Shown piece by piece: positions 32,052 through 44,266 of a DNA stretch of 64,000 nucleotides. The position numbers and the translations under genes are program-made. This DNA comes from Quercus robur. Its lineage: Eukaryota; Streptophyta; Magnoliopsida; Fagales; Fagaceae. Within the stretch, counting starts at the first letter, position 1; each line of letters opens with the position of its first letter. The notes below the pieces were generated by a model. The model made no database searches and was not told the DNA's origin. It saw only the letters and a list, made by a program, of their open reading frames with translations. The stretch spans positions 29,527,210-29,591,209 of the forward strand of contig NC_065544.1 in the NCBI RefSeq assembly GCF_932294415.1. The letters are read 5' to 3'.

Positions 32052-32687
32052 CTGATTCTTTGCTGGCCCCACCTGAGATAACACATTCAGGGGCCATATA
32101 GCCCATGGTCCCTGCCAAAGCCGTGGTTTGCGATCCTTTGTCATGGTCCACAAGTCTCGCTAGGCCAAATCTCCAAGCTTTGCATTGAAATTTGAATCCA
32201 ACATGACATTGCTTGACTTTGTGTCCCTATGTAATACACATTGTTCCCATTCTTCATGTAAGTATAGTAGTGCTGATGCTAGGCCTCGAGCAATACTGCA
32301 TCTCACCACCCATGTTAACAAAATCTTGCCTTTGAAAAGATGCAAATCTAAGCTGCCATTTGACATGAACTCATAAATTAGAAGAAGACCATTTTTCTTG
32401 TGGCACCAACCAATTAATTGCACCAAATTTCTATGCCTGAGTTGACCAATAATCCTCACCTCAGATATATTCTCCTTTATCCCTTGTGCAGGTCCCCTTG
32501 AAACTCTCTTAATAGCAACATAGGAATTTATGACCCTTAAATATCCTTTATAAACCCCACCAAACCCTCCTTGTCCAAGCTTATTTTCCTTTGCAAAGTT
32601 GCTCATTGCAGAAACTAATTCGTTGTAAGAAAACTTCTTTGGTCCAGTACCTCGTTTGAATTCATCATCCATTCTTTTTGGTTTCAT
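32052..32687 (-). pseudogene. Kinase-domain fragment of an L-type lectin receptor kinase
   Basis: Juxtamembrane and N-lobe: GTGPKKFSYNELVSAMSNFA, glycine loop LGQGGFGGVYKG, catalytic lysine in YVAIKRVSRG. C-lobe: LLIYEFMSNGSLD, catalytic loop HRDTKSSNVMLD, then LGDLA and stop. One missing T in the DFG codon region (near 32162) destroys the frame. Beyond it the next frame continues correctly through the activation loop and APE-type segment to about 32052, where the hAT right end begins. The rest of the C-lobe is absent. It belongs to the same receptor class as the lectin ORF at 9.5-10.4 kb, but the order (kinase upstream of lectin on the minus strand) means it derives from a separate copy of a tandem cluster. 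Confidence 0.85.
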
Positions 32688-33420
32688 TTCTTAAAATTTT
32701 AACAACTGAATTTTCAGATGAAGAAGATGTAGCGGTTGTTGTTTTTTTGTTGGAGACCATGAGCAACATTATTTTAAGTTCTTAGCCCATTAACTATACA
32801 TAGTAGGTAACAATTAAAAGTCATAGTAACGAGGGGGGATATATCATAACTTATTCTTCTTTAGTGTTGTCAATTATTCTTACAAGTCATGTATTGCCAA
32901 CCTCTTTGTGGATTAAGATTCCTATAGTAATGTGTAGATTGGAACTATGATACTAAAAGATGGTTTTAAAAGATGAGTAAAAGAAGCGGTATTGATGTAT
33001 TTTTCATTGTACTTGTGCAGATATGGGATTCATGGCAAAGAGACAATTGTTGTGGCACTAGTTGAACTCAAATCTCTTTTTGTAAACTATGAGAAAACAT
33101 CATTTATATGTAAATGATTGTACCTACATTGTGAACAACTTGGTTCAATGGTTTTAAATGTATAATGGCTCTTTATTTCCTTTGTAGATTGTATGGATGA
33201 TTTTCTTATTCAGGTGGTTATTTAATGAAGGAATGATTTGGTTATGGATGTAGTTGGAATTTTATGGATGATTTGATCATGGAAGTGGTTGGAACTATAT
33301 GAATGAGTTGTTGATGGAAGTGGTTATGATCATGTTCAATTTTATGATGAATAAATAGGGAAAATGCATGGGATGAACAGTCACTGCATGAGTTAGTTTA
33401 AGGGTTAGTAAGCATGCTTC
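32688..33420. other. Spacer, no gene seen
   Basis: Contains a small tandem GGATGATTTG..GGAAGTGGTTGGAA repeat near 33235-33330. The upstream part of the kinase gene (transmembrane, lectin) is not recognisable here. Confidence 0.5.
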
Positions 33421-33423
33421 AAA

Positions 33424-33885
33424 TAACTCGATACCTATGATATCGAGTTACATATAAATAACCCAATTATTATAAAATCCAGTTACATTGAGTTCTTTTG
33501 CATGTAACTAGCTCTTTCTTAATAATCGAGTTATTCACAACACACTTCTAGGCACTTGGATTCCTCCTGGATTGCACCTAGATCAGTCCAAAATTGTGGG
33601 CTAGATGTGTAGGCATAACTCGATATCTTAGTAAACGAGTTACGTTTCAAGTAACCTGATTCTTCTAACTCAATTTCTTAATAATCAAGTTATTCAGAAC
33701 ACACTTTTGGCAACTTGGATTCCTCCTGGATTGCACTTGGATCAGTCTAAAATTGTGGGCTGGAGGTGTTGGGGAAATAGCATATAAATCGATATCTTAG
33801 TAATCAAGTTACTAAGTAACTTGATTTTACAGTTATCGAGTTATGTGAAAACTCAATTTTACAGTTATTGAGTTATGTGAAAACT
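33424..33885. repeat. Left hairpin array, 9-9-9 geometry
   Basis: Several inverted repeats of 9-bp arms around a 9-nt centre. Best: TAACTCGAT / ATCGAGTTA at 33424-33450. Others near 33618-33645 (one mismatch), 33825-33852 (TAACTTGAT/ATCGAGTTA, one wobble) and 33853-33880 (AACTCAAT/ATTGAGTT, a compensated pair). Part of the array is duplicated with a period of about 169 bp (GGATTCCTCCTGGATTGCAC near 33560 and 33718). The same units occur near 50.9-51.2 kb. Confidence 0.75.
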
Positions 33886-34529
33886 CGGTAGCACCCACAA
33901 TGATATAAGTTCACCATTTCTATAGAATCTACAGAAACCAGTTCTTTCTCTTTTCTATTGCTCTTGACACATCTGGCTGGAATCGAAGTTTACCCACGCA
34001 AATTCTTCAAAGATTTTATGCAGTAAGGCTCTTTTAACCGTTATTGTATTTAAAATTGCACATGGTGGTGTGTTATTCTCCAATTTTTGTTATGAATTTC
34101 AAACTTCATTATCTATCTAGATTGTGATGAAATTGGGTGTTTGGCTCTAAAATGCTTAATGGGTTAGGTAGTATGAATGTTGGTTGCCTGTGCACTACTT
34201 TGTAGTTGCAAAAAGTACATTCGATTTTGTTGAAAACTAAAAATCTAGAGCTAATAATGCATGCTTGGCAATTTGGGGATTTCATGATTGTAGGTGCAAA
34301 TGTTAGAATTGGTTAATGGGCCTTTGTGTATGATTGTGGGTGCAACAGATTATGAATATTTTTAAAATATGGGGAGCAATATTTTTATTTTTATTTTTAT
34401 TATGCGTGTCTATACATCTTGTGCAGTAGGATTAGAGTGTAGGTGCTGTGTTTATCTCTTCGTAATGCAGTTGTTGGTTCTATTTTTTTGTGAGCTGATC
34501 CTGTTCCCACTGCTGACCACTAGTTAGTT

Positions 34530-35664
34530 ATGGCTTCGAGGAGGGCTAAGATGGGAAAATCCAAAGCTGCATCTGAACCTGAGGTGGTGTTTGATCGATT
34601 AAGGTTCATTACGCATGTAAGTGAGCAAACCTTTGAAAATTTGATTAAGGATAGGCATATTTAGGGAGAAAGGCAAATCAATCTACATGAATTGCATCCT
34701 TCTGTCCATGAGAATCTACAGTCTAGGCATTGGTTGTGTCTGTGTACAAATATACAACCCCAACCAACTAACTTGATTAGAGAACTCTATTCGAATCTCT
34801 CGATGTATGAGGATGTTCGCAATGGTCATTACTTGACATTGTGGATACATGTGTAACATTTACAATAACTAGGGACGTATATCCAATGCTTTTGATGTAC
34901 CTTGTGTTTGTAGACCTACTTATCCATACTCTAAGTCTCCTCATATTGATGATGTTATGGATGTTCTTTGTGGAAGATCAGTCACTCGAGGTTTTGACAC
35001 AAGTATTAGCTCAAGTGAGTTAACTGAGCTTAATTATATCTTCTTTAGAATAGCTTGTCACATCATCTTTCCTATCTCTCATGTCCATACAATCCTTATA
35101 GATAGGTGTTTCTTTCTTTATGCCCTCGTCACCGATAGTTCCGCTTATTTTCCTTGCTTTTTCATTGAAACCATTGTAAAGGTGCGTAGGAGCAAGTATA
35201 AGAGGCATGGTCTATTCTTTCAAGTTTTCATCCATAGGGTCCTCAAATACTTAGGATTAGAGAACTTTCCTTCCCAAGAGTTGGTCCACATCCAAGCCCC
35301 CATAGGAGCCAAATTTCTGAAATAACCAAGTGCCCAAAAGAAGTTTGTCGACCCTAGTGTTGGTTCATCCAAGAGACCACTAGTACAATCTACTACTAGA
35401 GATGTTCCAAATGAGGACACGCATGAGGATCCCACAGCTGCTATTGCCCAAGATGGTAATGATGAGGTAGATGTTGACGCTATTGCTACAGCGCATACAG
35501 GCCCTCCTCCTCCCTCTCTTCATGCTATGATGGAGACTTTTATGATGACTCAAGCAGCTCATGGACAGCTTTTAGATTGGCTTATTGCTGAGGTTGCTGC
35601 TTTAAGAGCAGATTATTCAGAGTATAGGAGTGCTTTTCCACCTCCTCCACCCTCTGACTCTTAA
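34530..35664 (+). pseudogene. Plant transposon-type protein (PF20167-like), broken
   Basis: Starts MASRRAKMGKSKAASEPE, basic, then a conserved globular region: INLHELHPSVHENLQSRHWL near 34680; a frame change and stops follow. The 34957-35325 frame reads ELTELNYIFFRIACHIIFPI and VHTILIDRCFFLYALVTD, and the C-terminal part ALHAMMETFMMTQAAHGQLL-like near 35530 ends in a proline run and TAA 35662-35664. I recognise this as the family often called putative plant transposon protein, found in retroelement-derived ORFs. No enzymatic motif is known. At least two stops and one frameshift. Confidence 0.7.
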
Positions 35665-36655
35665 CGATTGCCTTTGGTAATACATAACAGAAAGGGGAAG
35701 TAGGGATTGTAGCTTAGGGGGAGAGTAGTTTTTGTAGCTTTCATAGATTATATGAAAGTTATTTAAAGTGATTTTCATGTATTTGTGTATTATTATATGT
35801 ACTCTTCAAGGTCCACAAACATGGTTTTAATTTTATGATAATATGACCATATTCACAACGTGTGATGACTTTTATATTGAATGATCCTTTTCTTTATTTT
35901 TTTTTCTTTCAACTGGAATGTGGATAAGGTAACCTCACTAATAACATATGCATATTTGAAGAAAAACTATAGTCATTGAAATGATAATAGAAAGGAACCT
36001 ACCTCATCAAATGCATCATTGATTACCTCTACAATGGCTATACCAAAAAAATAAAAAGAGATCATAAAAGTAGATTAAAGAGATAATAGCCTCTGAGCAT
36101 GCATGCATATGCATATTTTCAAAGAGATCATATTTATTTTACGGTGAAAGGACCAATAATTGTTAGCCACTTACTATACATCCATAACAAAAGTTAAAAA
36201 GAGTTTAATTTTGAAAGATATCAATTACCCTTAAAACTAAGAGAATGTACGTAACATTTTTTATAGAGTAGTAAATTAATAATTATAAAAAAAAATGTAA
36301 ATTGAATTTGACATAAAATTATACAAATGATAAATATAATTTATGATACAATAGAAATTTGTTTAAAGGATGATAGATAACAACCACTTCATGTGACGTT
36401 TCAATTGGGTAATTATTAACACGATACATCAAATATATAATAATACCTTCTAAAAAAAAGTGGCATAAATTACATTTACAAAAATAGTGTAAATTACATG
36501 GAAAAACTTGTTTACATAATACCCTCTAAAACAAAATTAGCATAAATTATAGAAGAAAAAAAAAGTAGCGTAAATTACCACTTTAAGCAGCTTAATTCCC
36601 TTAAAACCCAACCCAAATTGACCAATCATGCACACATTCATATCAAACTCCTTCA
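35665..36655. other. AT-rich spacer
   Basis: Probably 3' sequence of the transposon ORF followed by AT-rich DNA with GTAAATTAC-type short inverted words near 36460-36580. No gene seen. Confidence 0.5.
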
Positions 36656-36659
36656 ACAA

Positions 36660-36790
36660 ACCACATGCGCCAACAAACGAGGTTGTTCAGCCAAGTCATG
36701 TTCGTAATTCTACACGTGCTGCTCAACAGCTCGGCACTGTTTCACACCCACACTCATGTGAATATACAGTTGTGCAATTGGATGCATAGA
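36660..36790. repeat. Copy of the dispersed CAAGTCATGTTCG repeat
   Basis: CCACATGCGCCAACA through AGCCAAGTCATGTTCGTAAT to CTCATGTGAATATACAG closely matches the copy at about 48475-48590 and, in part, the tandem units at 46.1-48.3 kb. It shows that the DNA on both sides of element C belongs to one repeat-bearing block. Confidence 0.8.
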
Positions 36791-37004
36791 TGTCCCATTT
36801 ACATCTAATGTTGCAACTACTGCCCACCTTTCATGTGACATTGGAAACATTTAAAATCATGTTCATGTAGTGTTTTTCCGGCCTATATTGACATGACAAG
36901 CCCTAATAACTAAAATTGTAATGCTTGAACCATGAAATGAGGTTATAAATGCACCACAATAATGATCTTCTTTCTACCTTACTAATTTCATAGATTGAAT
37001 AAGC

Positions 37005-37613
37005 TATGAGTCACAACGCCTCAACATCAAATCATACAATGCGAAATAAATTTGGATCTACTTCAACAAATGGATCATCACAAGTTCCAACAGATCAACA
37101 ACTACAAACATACACAGACCACTAGAGGGAAATGGGTTGGAAAGAAGAGAGATTTCATTAATATGCCAATATACACATATGAGAGTCTTGGAAGCATCGG
37201 GCACATCATGGTTGGCAAACCTTCAAAACTAAGTACAGATACCACTGCAATAGAGTTCAGCATAGCAGAACCACCATGGTCAACCCTATACGAGAAGAGA
37301 TGTGAGTTGGAGGTGTATTGTCGATGGCACGGGTTACGAGTTCCTAAGGCACGCTCAACCGAGTTAACTAGAGATGAACCTGCCAACATACTTGCTCGTC
37401 TTGAACAAGAGAACAATCAAATGCAAAAGTGACTAGACCATTTTTACGCAATCCAAAAAGCTAGGAACCATCTAAAGGGGAAGGCGCAAGAGCGAGCCAT
37501 GAAGTCTATTAATGAAATTACTGTGTTAGATGATGAAAGAGCTATTTCAGACTTCTCAGATTCAAGCAATGATGATTTCCAAAAATTTCTACCTATGAAC
37601 ATTAGACGTTATT
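37005..37613 (+). pseudogene. Unrecognised coding segment left of element C
   Basis: Two frames in succession. From ATG 37005: MSHNASTSNHTMRNKFGSTS, about 39 codons, polar. From about 37052: a frame with GKWVGKKRDFINMPIYTYES, PWSTLYEKRCELEVYCRWHG and LARLEQENNQMQK, stop at 37432. It is then readable in the same frame through LDHFYAIQKARNHLKGKAQE and an acidic DFSDSSNDDFQKF to about 37613. The run of about 190 codons with one stop and coiled-coil character argues for a real, decayed gene. I do not recognise the family. Confidence 0.45.
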
Positions 37614-37740
37614 GTAAATGTCTACACATTCTGTGCAATTTTTTCTACTTTTTGTTAATGTCTGACAAATGATGATTATGTTTGTTCAACTTTTGCAAAT
37701 TTAAAGATTAATTATTCATTAGTTTTGGCTAAGTTTATAT

Positions 37741-38740
37741 TGATACGCTAAAAATGAATTAACCCCTTGTGATAAATTAATTTATTAATTAGATAAATTT
37801 ATTAATTAGTCAAATTATCATGCAAAGTGCGTGGTAGCACAAACAAATCACCAATATACTAATTATGCAGCAGAAAATAAATAACATGGTAATTTGTTTA
37901 CGAATGGGGAAAACCTAACGGCAAAAACCCTATCGAGTGATTTTCAGGTTACCACTCCCGAAATTTCACTATTATCAAAACAAACGGTTACAAGTAAAGG
38001 AATCCTAGTACCTTATACCAATCTATAGTTGAACCCTTACCCTTTTGATAATTTCCCCTTTTGATGCACGACTCCCAAGTACGTGACTCACCAATGCGCG
38101 GATCCCAGTACGCAACTTTAATCACAAACTAAAGAAGGTTGTTGGCTGCAAAGTTCTTCAGTTCATCCCAACGATGAAGATCAAGAAGATGCTTAGTCAC
38201 AAAACCCTATGGTGCACATACACAGCAACTTCTTCACAAGAATGATGAATTAGGGCAAAAATTTGTCTCTGACTACAAATTGCTTGAACAAACTTTGCTC
38301 AATACTTGCACAACTTATGTACACTTTGACGGTTCTTAAAATAATTCTTTTATATGTCTAGAGTTAGAAGAAAAGAAAGCCCAAACACATTTTCACGGAT
38401 TAGAGTTAAAATAGAACTAAAATTCTGTTTTTCATAAACCTCGATAGATAGCTGTTTGTCGAGGTACTATCGAGCAACTTTCGAGCCTCAAGGCTAGAAA
38501 AACATCTTAAACTCGATGGATAGCTAGCTGTCAAGCTTTAATGAACAACACTTCTTCAACTTGAATCTTGGACAGACTTGCATGTTTTCAACACTTGATC
38601 TTGAAACACAGTTTCTTGAAGTATTTAAACATATCCTAGATCTACTCAGATACAAGTAAAGTGTGTTTTGTCAAAGGATAAGTCAATTACATAAAATAGC
38701 GACATATGTTCCTAACAAGTGAATCACATATGCCCTAACA
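37741..38740 (-). repeat. 3' LTR of element C
   Basis: About 1,000 bp. On minus it begins TGTTAGGGCATATG directly after the polypurine tract and ends TTAGCGTATCA before the TATAT duplication. Confidence 0.92.
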
Positions 38741-38752
38741 ATCTCCCTCTTT
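38741..38752 (-). other. Polypurine tract of element C
   Basis: AAAGAGGGAGAT on minus, ending directly at the TG of the 3' LTR. Confidence 0.88.
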
Positions 38753-39298
38753 GGCAATCCGTGACAAAACCACAACAAACAAATGAACATATGAGAGAAG
38801 TCATAAATCACTTAACTCATATTTACTTGTTGAATACAATAAAATCTATCCTAATACAAACTCTTGAAAAATTTTGCAAGAAGAGAGTTTATGGCAAGTA
38901 GACTTTGACAATCTGTATTTCTGAAACACTTTAAACAAAACTCATCAAAGCATCTTTGTGTGAAACAGAAATAATAGATTGCATACAAGTAATAAGAAGC
39001 ATGTACATAAAGAGAGAAAAGAAACAACACATGTAAGGGTAGGTGAAAGAAACATACATCAACATATATAAAGAAGATAAGTACAATGTATGTCAAAAAT
39101 GGTCACAAGACCCATGTACAAGAAGAAATGTATCTAAAATAGAGAAAAGAAAAAGATACATGTAATCCTCACTACATCCCTCAGATATCAACACTCCCCC
39201 TAACAAAATGTCCTATACTAACTCTCCCCTTAAGAATGACTACTCTCATATTCAAAATTACTCCTCCGTTTTGTCATGAGTGATAAAGGGTAAAAGTA

Positions 39299-40425
39299 TC
39301 AAGTAGACATCTCATTGGTAGAGCTAGTATTTCCATCATCATCATCTGAAGCATCATCGTCATCACCATCATCATCATCATCCTTAGACTCAGAAGCCAC
39401 TAGAGAAGGTGGTGAAGGAGAAGCCTCAGGAGCAAAACCACCCATGGTCGCTTGTCGCCGTGCAATACGACCAACACAAATGTTCACCTGATACAACTTC
39501 ATAGAGAGTGTATCAAGGTGAGCATCCATGTGCTACAGTTGTGCTATGATGTCTCCTAGAGTCACATCACTCGAAGAAGAAGAAGGAGCGGATGTGGATG
39601 GAGTAGAACGAGACGGAGCAGAACGGGAGAGAGGAGTTGCTAAATCCAACTGCCGAGACTGAAACTGCGCCCGCTACGTTTAACGGTAGCGTAGTCTATG
39701 GCACACATGACAAGAAAATGGTCGGAAGAGGGAAAAGGAACATAAAAATGGTATATAATCCGCATGATAGCTGAAGGGAAAATGAGCTTATCATGGGTAG
39801 TCGTATCCCTATACACATCTAAGATAGAAAGAATGAAATCTAAAGGAAAATCTATAGTGAGGTGCTCTAATAAAGAAAGCAAAAATCGAGCACGAGGCTC
39901 TATGATAGAGTTATAGTGAGATAGTAAGTGCAAAACAAAAGTCATCACCATGTTCATGAATCTAGGACCTTTAGCAAAAGACCAATATGGTGCGAATTGA
40001 TGATCACCCCAATCTGCGAGACACTCACAAAAAGTGGAAATCATCTCATCTTTGGACACAGTCCACAGACACTCGTTAGGATGCTCTACCATCGAAACAT
40101 GAAGTACATCCATAACAAGCTGCTGTGTGACTACAATGCACATACCTCGAATGCAAGTAGAAAAGAGAGGTACTAAAAAATCAAAACCATGCATGTTAAA
40201 ATAAAAATCTTGGATCAGCACGGTCAGACAAGTGACTAGGACGTCACACAATGACTCCTATCCCTGGCGTTCCGAATGAACATCTCGTCAAGAAAAGTTC
40301 TCTAATAAGTCCTTTCAGGCATCCTCATCACATAACCAAATATGAGAAGGAGTAGGATTAGAAGAAGACAATGTCCTAGAATGCAAAGGGTTCTGGGACG
40401 AAGCTGACTTACACTTAAGTGTCAT
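39299..40425 (-). pseudogene. Element C plant transposon-type ORF (PF20167-like)
   Basis: Starts at ATG 40425 (MTLKCKSASSQNPLHSR), basic and serine-rich. After three stops, the 40251-39640 frame gives the conserved core: LIQDFYFNMHGFDFLVPLFS, FAKGPRFMNMVMTFVLHLLS, HYNSIIEPRARFLLSLLEHL, DKLIFPSAIMRIIYHF. A frameshift near 39660 leads to a C-terminal frame (MDAHLDTLSMKLYQVN) and an acidic Asp-rich tail ending at 39299. It belongs to the same broad family as the ORF at 34.5-35.7 kb but with a different N-terminus. Function unknown; no nuclease or polymerase motifs. Confidence 0.72.
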
Positions 40426-40559
40426 AGACACGACTAACGTAAATAGAAAGAAAGGGAGAGAAAGAGAGACAATCAGAAAAGTCCTAAAGCAGTTCAAATA
40501 TAACAAGTATATTGAAAATGGAGTACTTATGCATGGGGAATGCATGAACATGCGATATG

Positions 40560-42306
40560 CAATATAAATTGCATCATGGGCTCAGCCTAATCCAATCCTA
40601 CCAGCATACAATCAATTGTACACATCTAAGATGCATGATTATACTGTTATTATACTAACGTGATGCAATGCATGAGATTTTAAACTCATTTAAACAAAAA
40701 CCCATCCCAAAATTTTAACAATAACTCATCAATTTTGAAAAACCCCAAAAAATTTCAAAAAGCCCAAAACCTAGGTCTAAATGCATGAAATTCATGAAGA
40801 ATGAGAGAAAAAGAACACATACCAAGTGGGCTGAAGGTTTATAGGGAGAAGAAAGTGTTTGGGAGGAGAATAGAAGCGGATAGATCGAGAGAGATCGAGA
40901 AAATGAGAACCGGATTGCGACAACCCAATATATAGAGCTTCAGTAATTCTCGATAGATAGAGGTGTCGAGAGGTGTCAAGAGGTGTTGAGGATTTTGTCG
41001 TCGATAGATACAAGTGTCGAGCAAGTGTCTAGATATAAAACATTAGACACAGGAGATGAGGCTCGATTGATCCACTAGGTGTCGAGAAGCTATCGAGGAT
41101 CTAGGAACTTTCTTGTTCGATCCACCAACTGTCGTGGATCTGTTGAGATTACGATAAGAAAAAACATTAAGAGCTCAACAGATAGCCAGGTATTGAGGAG
41201 TGTAGAGATTGCTTAAAAATCATTTTTCAAGAAGGGAAAAACACAGATATGAATGCAATCAAGCATGCAACTCAACCAAAGATCCAAGCAACATTTTAAG
41301 CTCACAAAATCATCTCTCAACAAAACTTTTAAGTACAATGATCCCAAAAACACATACACTCACTAAACAAGTTTAACCAATTTTATATTTCAAAAACAAG
41401 TTAAGACAGTTTAGTGAGCATACATTAACACATGTAAAACCTTGTGATGACGAAATCACATTGTACCTGCAAAGAATGTTGCGTGTTGTGTGTGAAAAAC
41501 ATCACAAGATTGCATAAGTGTATACATGTTATGATAATTCAAGATATGAGAAAATTACTTTAACTCACACATAATCATAACTGTTTGATGGGAACTATCA
41601 CCTTCGAGGTACATCCTATAACTCCCACATCTCCTAGAATACACGCTTGCAACCATATTTGAAGAATTTTGATCTTTTTGCTTTTCATTTTCTTTGCATA
41701 TTTTATTTAAGCAAATCATGCATGGGCATATAAGAGAGAGAAAAGAAAATACCCAATGATGGAAAGCATTTGACATTCTAATTTTGCTATGCCGAAGCAT
41801 ACAAATGTCATTGAAACTGCACTTTTGCTATGCCGAAGCATACAAGTGTCATATTATGATTTGTGGGCAACAATGGTGAGATGGTTATTTATGCCTTTCT
41901 CTTAGGATTTTCTAGTCCTTCTTGTCCAAAAGAGTGATACGAGTGTTAAGTACAAGAGATAACTTAATCTTACTCATCACAAACAAGAGCCACAAAGCTC
42001 ACTTGCTTAGTTGTGCATAGAGATGCTCATCTAAGCTACAAGAGATACAAAGTTTAGAAAACTTTGTTTCAACGGCCGTCTAAGGTACACATGTACCAAT
42101 GTACACATAACACACACTGTTTTTGTATTTTTTTTTTATTTTTCAACTTTTTTTATATTAAAAACAAAATAATCAAAACTAAAAACAATCAAAAACATGT
42201 TAAACAATGCAAAGTATAAAAACTAGACTAACTTAAAACTTAAAAGCAAAACACACAAGTAATGCACATACAAAAACAAGAAGAGAAAGAGAGAAAAGTG
42301 ATAGAA
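40560..42306. other. Element C interior without coding similarity
   Basis: This is where pol should be. It is AT-rich and shows no RT, RNase H, protease or integrase motif on either strand. A short duplicated word TTTTGCTATGCCGAAGCATAC occurs twice near 41785 and 41825. Confidence 0.65.
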
Positions 42307-44193
42307 TCACTTGGAGCCCTTTTCCTTCCACACCTTGGAAGAACCTTTCCTTTGATTAAACCCTTGAACCGGCGGTGAGGGAGAAGAATTAAAACCATTC
42401 AAGTTCGAAAGGAACATGAGGGCTTTAAGAAGATCTCCAAGGGGAGCAAGAGAGGATTGAAGCTGATTCTGGCTTCTAGATGCTATCATGTCGTTGCTCT
42501 GTTGAGTGGCAAGCCACTTATACTAATTTGGTAGAGTATGATCATCAACTCCACAATGATGACAAAGATGCTACTTCTTTTGTTTAGGCTTTTGAGGGTT
42601 AGTATTCTTAGCCCTAGGATTCTTATCTTCCTTCTTATTTTGCTTAGGGGGTGCTCCTAAGATAGATTTTCCCTTGTCTAAGTTCTCACTAGCTAAAACA
42701 ATTTTAACATTATTGTTCTCAATTTCAACATTATTGCTAGAAGGAACAAAAATAGTAGTACTAGTAGAAGCAGTATTAGAGGAAGAGAAATCATACCCTA
42801 AACCTGTTCGATCAGAAGCAGATTTCTGAAAACTGAGCATCTCATCAAGCTTTGCACTTGAAATCCTCTCCAATTATGCTCTGAATTGAAACAGCTTCGC
42901 TTCAAGCTTCTTGGTCTTCTCAGCCAAGAAATTGTTCTTGTACCTTAGTGCTCCAATAGTTTGATTAGCCTCATCAAATTTTGTGGAAAGCTCTCCACGA
43001 TCAAGTTCCACATCACTAAGCTTCTTGGTAGTCGACTTGTAAAGTTTCTCATGTTTCTTAGAAAGCTTGTATAATTTCTCATAGGCTGTATGGATATCAT
43101 CTTAATCATCCATCTTTCCAAACTTGGATTCCACCAATTCCTCTTCTTCAACCACATTAGTAGAATTAACAATGGCAGTGAAGGCATTCAAGATTCCATC
43201 ATCCTCATTGTCGGAATCATCCTCAAGCTTGGTGTCGCTCAAGGTAGTAGCAAGTGCCTTACTCTTCCCAATGCTCTTGAGATATGTAGGACACTCTTGT
43301 TTCATGTGACCAAAGCCTTGATACCCAAAACACTTAGGTCCTACGTGAATAGTGTACTGACCGCCATCCCTTGCATCCTTCTTCCCTTTGTCTTGGATCT
43401 TGAATTGAGAAGAACTGGATTGCCTACCATCCTTGTTGAAGCCCTTTCCATTGGCAATCTTCATGAACTTCTTGAGCTGCCTGGTGATGTAGTACTTCAT
43501 CTTGGAATCTTCATCATCTAAAGACTCATTTGTCTCATTACTTTTGGCCTTCAGTGCCATACTCTTGCCTTTACTGGTCTTGCCAATCCTAGTCAACCCT
43601 AGCTCTTAGGTCTACAGATTTCCAACCAACTTTGTCAAAGGAATCTTGTCAATGTCCTTTGATTCCTCAATTACCGTAATCTTAGCATGGAATCTCACAG
43701 GTGAAGATCTGAGCACCTTTCTCACAATCTTGGGTTCAGGAATGGTTTTCCCAAGATTGAAAGCTGAGTTCACTATGTTCTTGAGCTTGGCATAAAGCTC
43801 ATCGAACGACTCATCCTCCTCCATCTTAATCTCTTCAAAGCTTGTAGTGAACCTTTGAAATTTTGAATCCTTAACAACCTTTGTTCCCTCATAGGTTGTC
43901 TGGAGGATGGTTCATGCTTCTTTAGCAGTTTCAGTGGAGGATATCTTCTTGAACTACTCATTGGTGACAGCACTGAATAAGGCATTCAACGCTCTGTTGT
44001 TGAAGTTTACCGCCTTGATCTTGGCATCATCCTAGTCGGACGGCGCTTCCTCCGGCTTGGTCTAGGCTATCTCAACAGCTTGCCACACTTTCTCATCTAA
44101 AGACTGCAAGAAAGCTCTTAAGTGTACTTTCTAGTAGGCATAGTTAGTGCCATCAAATAAAGGAGGTATGATTAACGACTGTCCTCTATCCAT
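42307..44193 (-). pseudogene. gag: Element C gag (Copia/UBN2 type)
   Basis: One reading frame of about 629 codons from ATG 44193 to TGA 42307, interrupted by roughly eleven stops, several of them TGG-to-TAG/TGA or CAG-to-TAG. Domains in order: Copia-type N-terminus ending in an LFDGTNYAYW-like start; UBN2 capsid region (MEEDESFDELYAKLKNIVNS, IDKIPLTKLVGNL); zinc knuckle CFGYQGFGHMKQEC near 43310 (first Cys-x2 position altered); a coiled coil near 43080-42900; a second CHHCGVDDHT knuckle near 42565; a basic serine-rich tail. It should form the capsid and bind RNA. Confidence 0.85.
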
Positions 44194-44248
44194 GACAAAT
44201 AAGGGTCAATGGATCAACATAGCAAATATTAAACCCTAATCAGAGTGT

Positions 44249-44264
44249 GCCTACTCTGATACCA
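44249..44264 (-). other. Primer-binding site of element C
   Basis: TGGTATCAGAGTAGGC on minus, two bases inside the 5' LTR. TGGTATCAGAG is the initiator-methionine tRNA complement used by most plant Copia elements. Confidence 0.9.
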
Positions 44265-44266
44265 CT

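Noticed and set aside
43090..43521. 143-codon plus-strand frame
   Set aside because: Opposite strand of the element C gag zinc-knuckle region.
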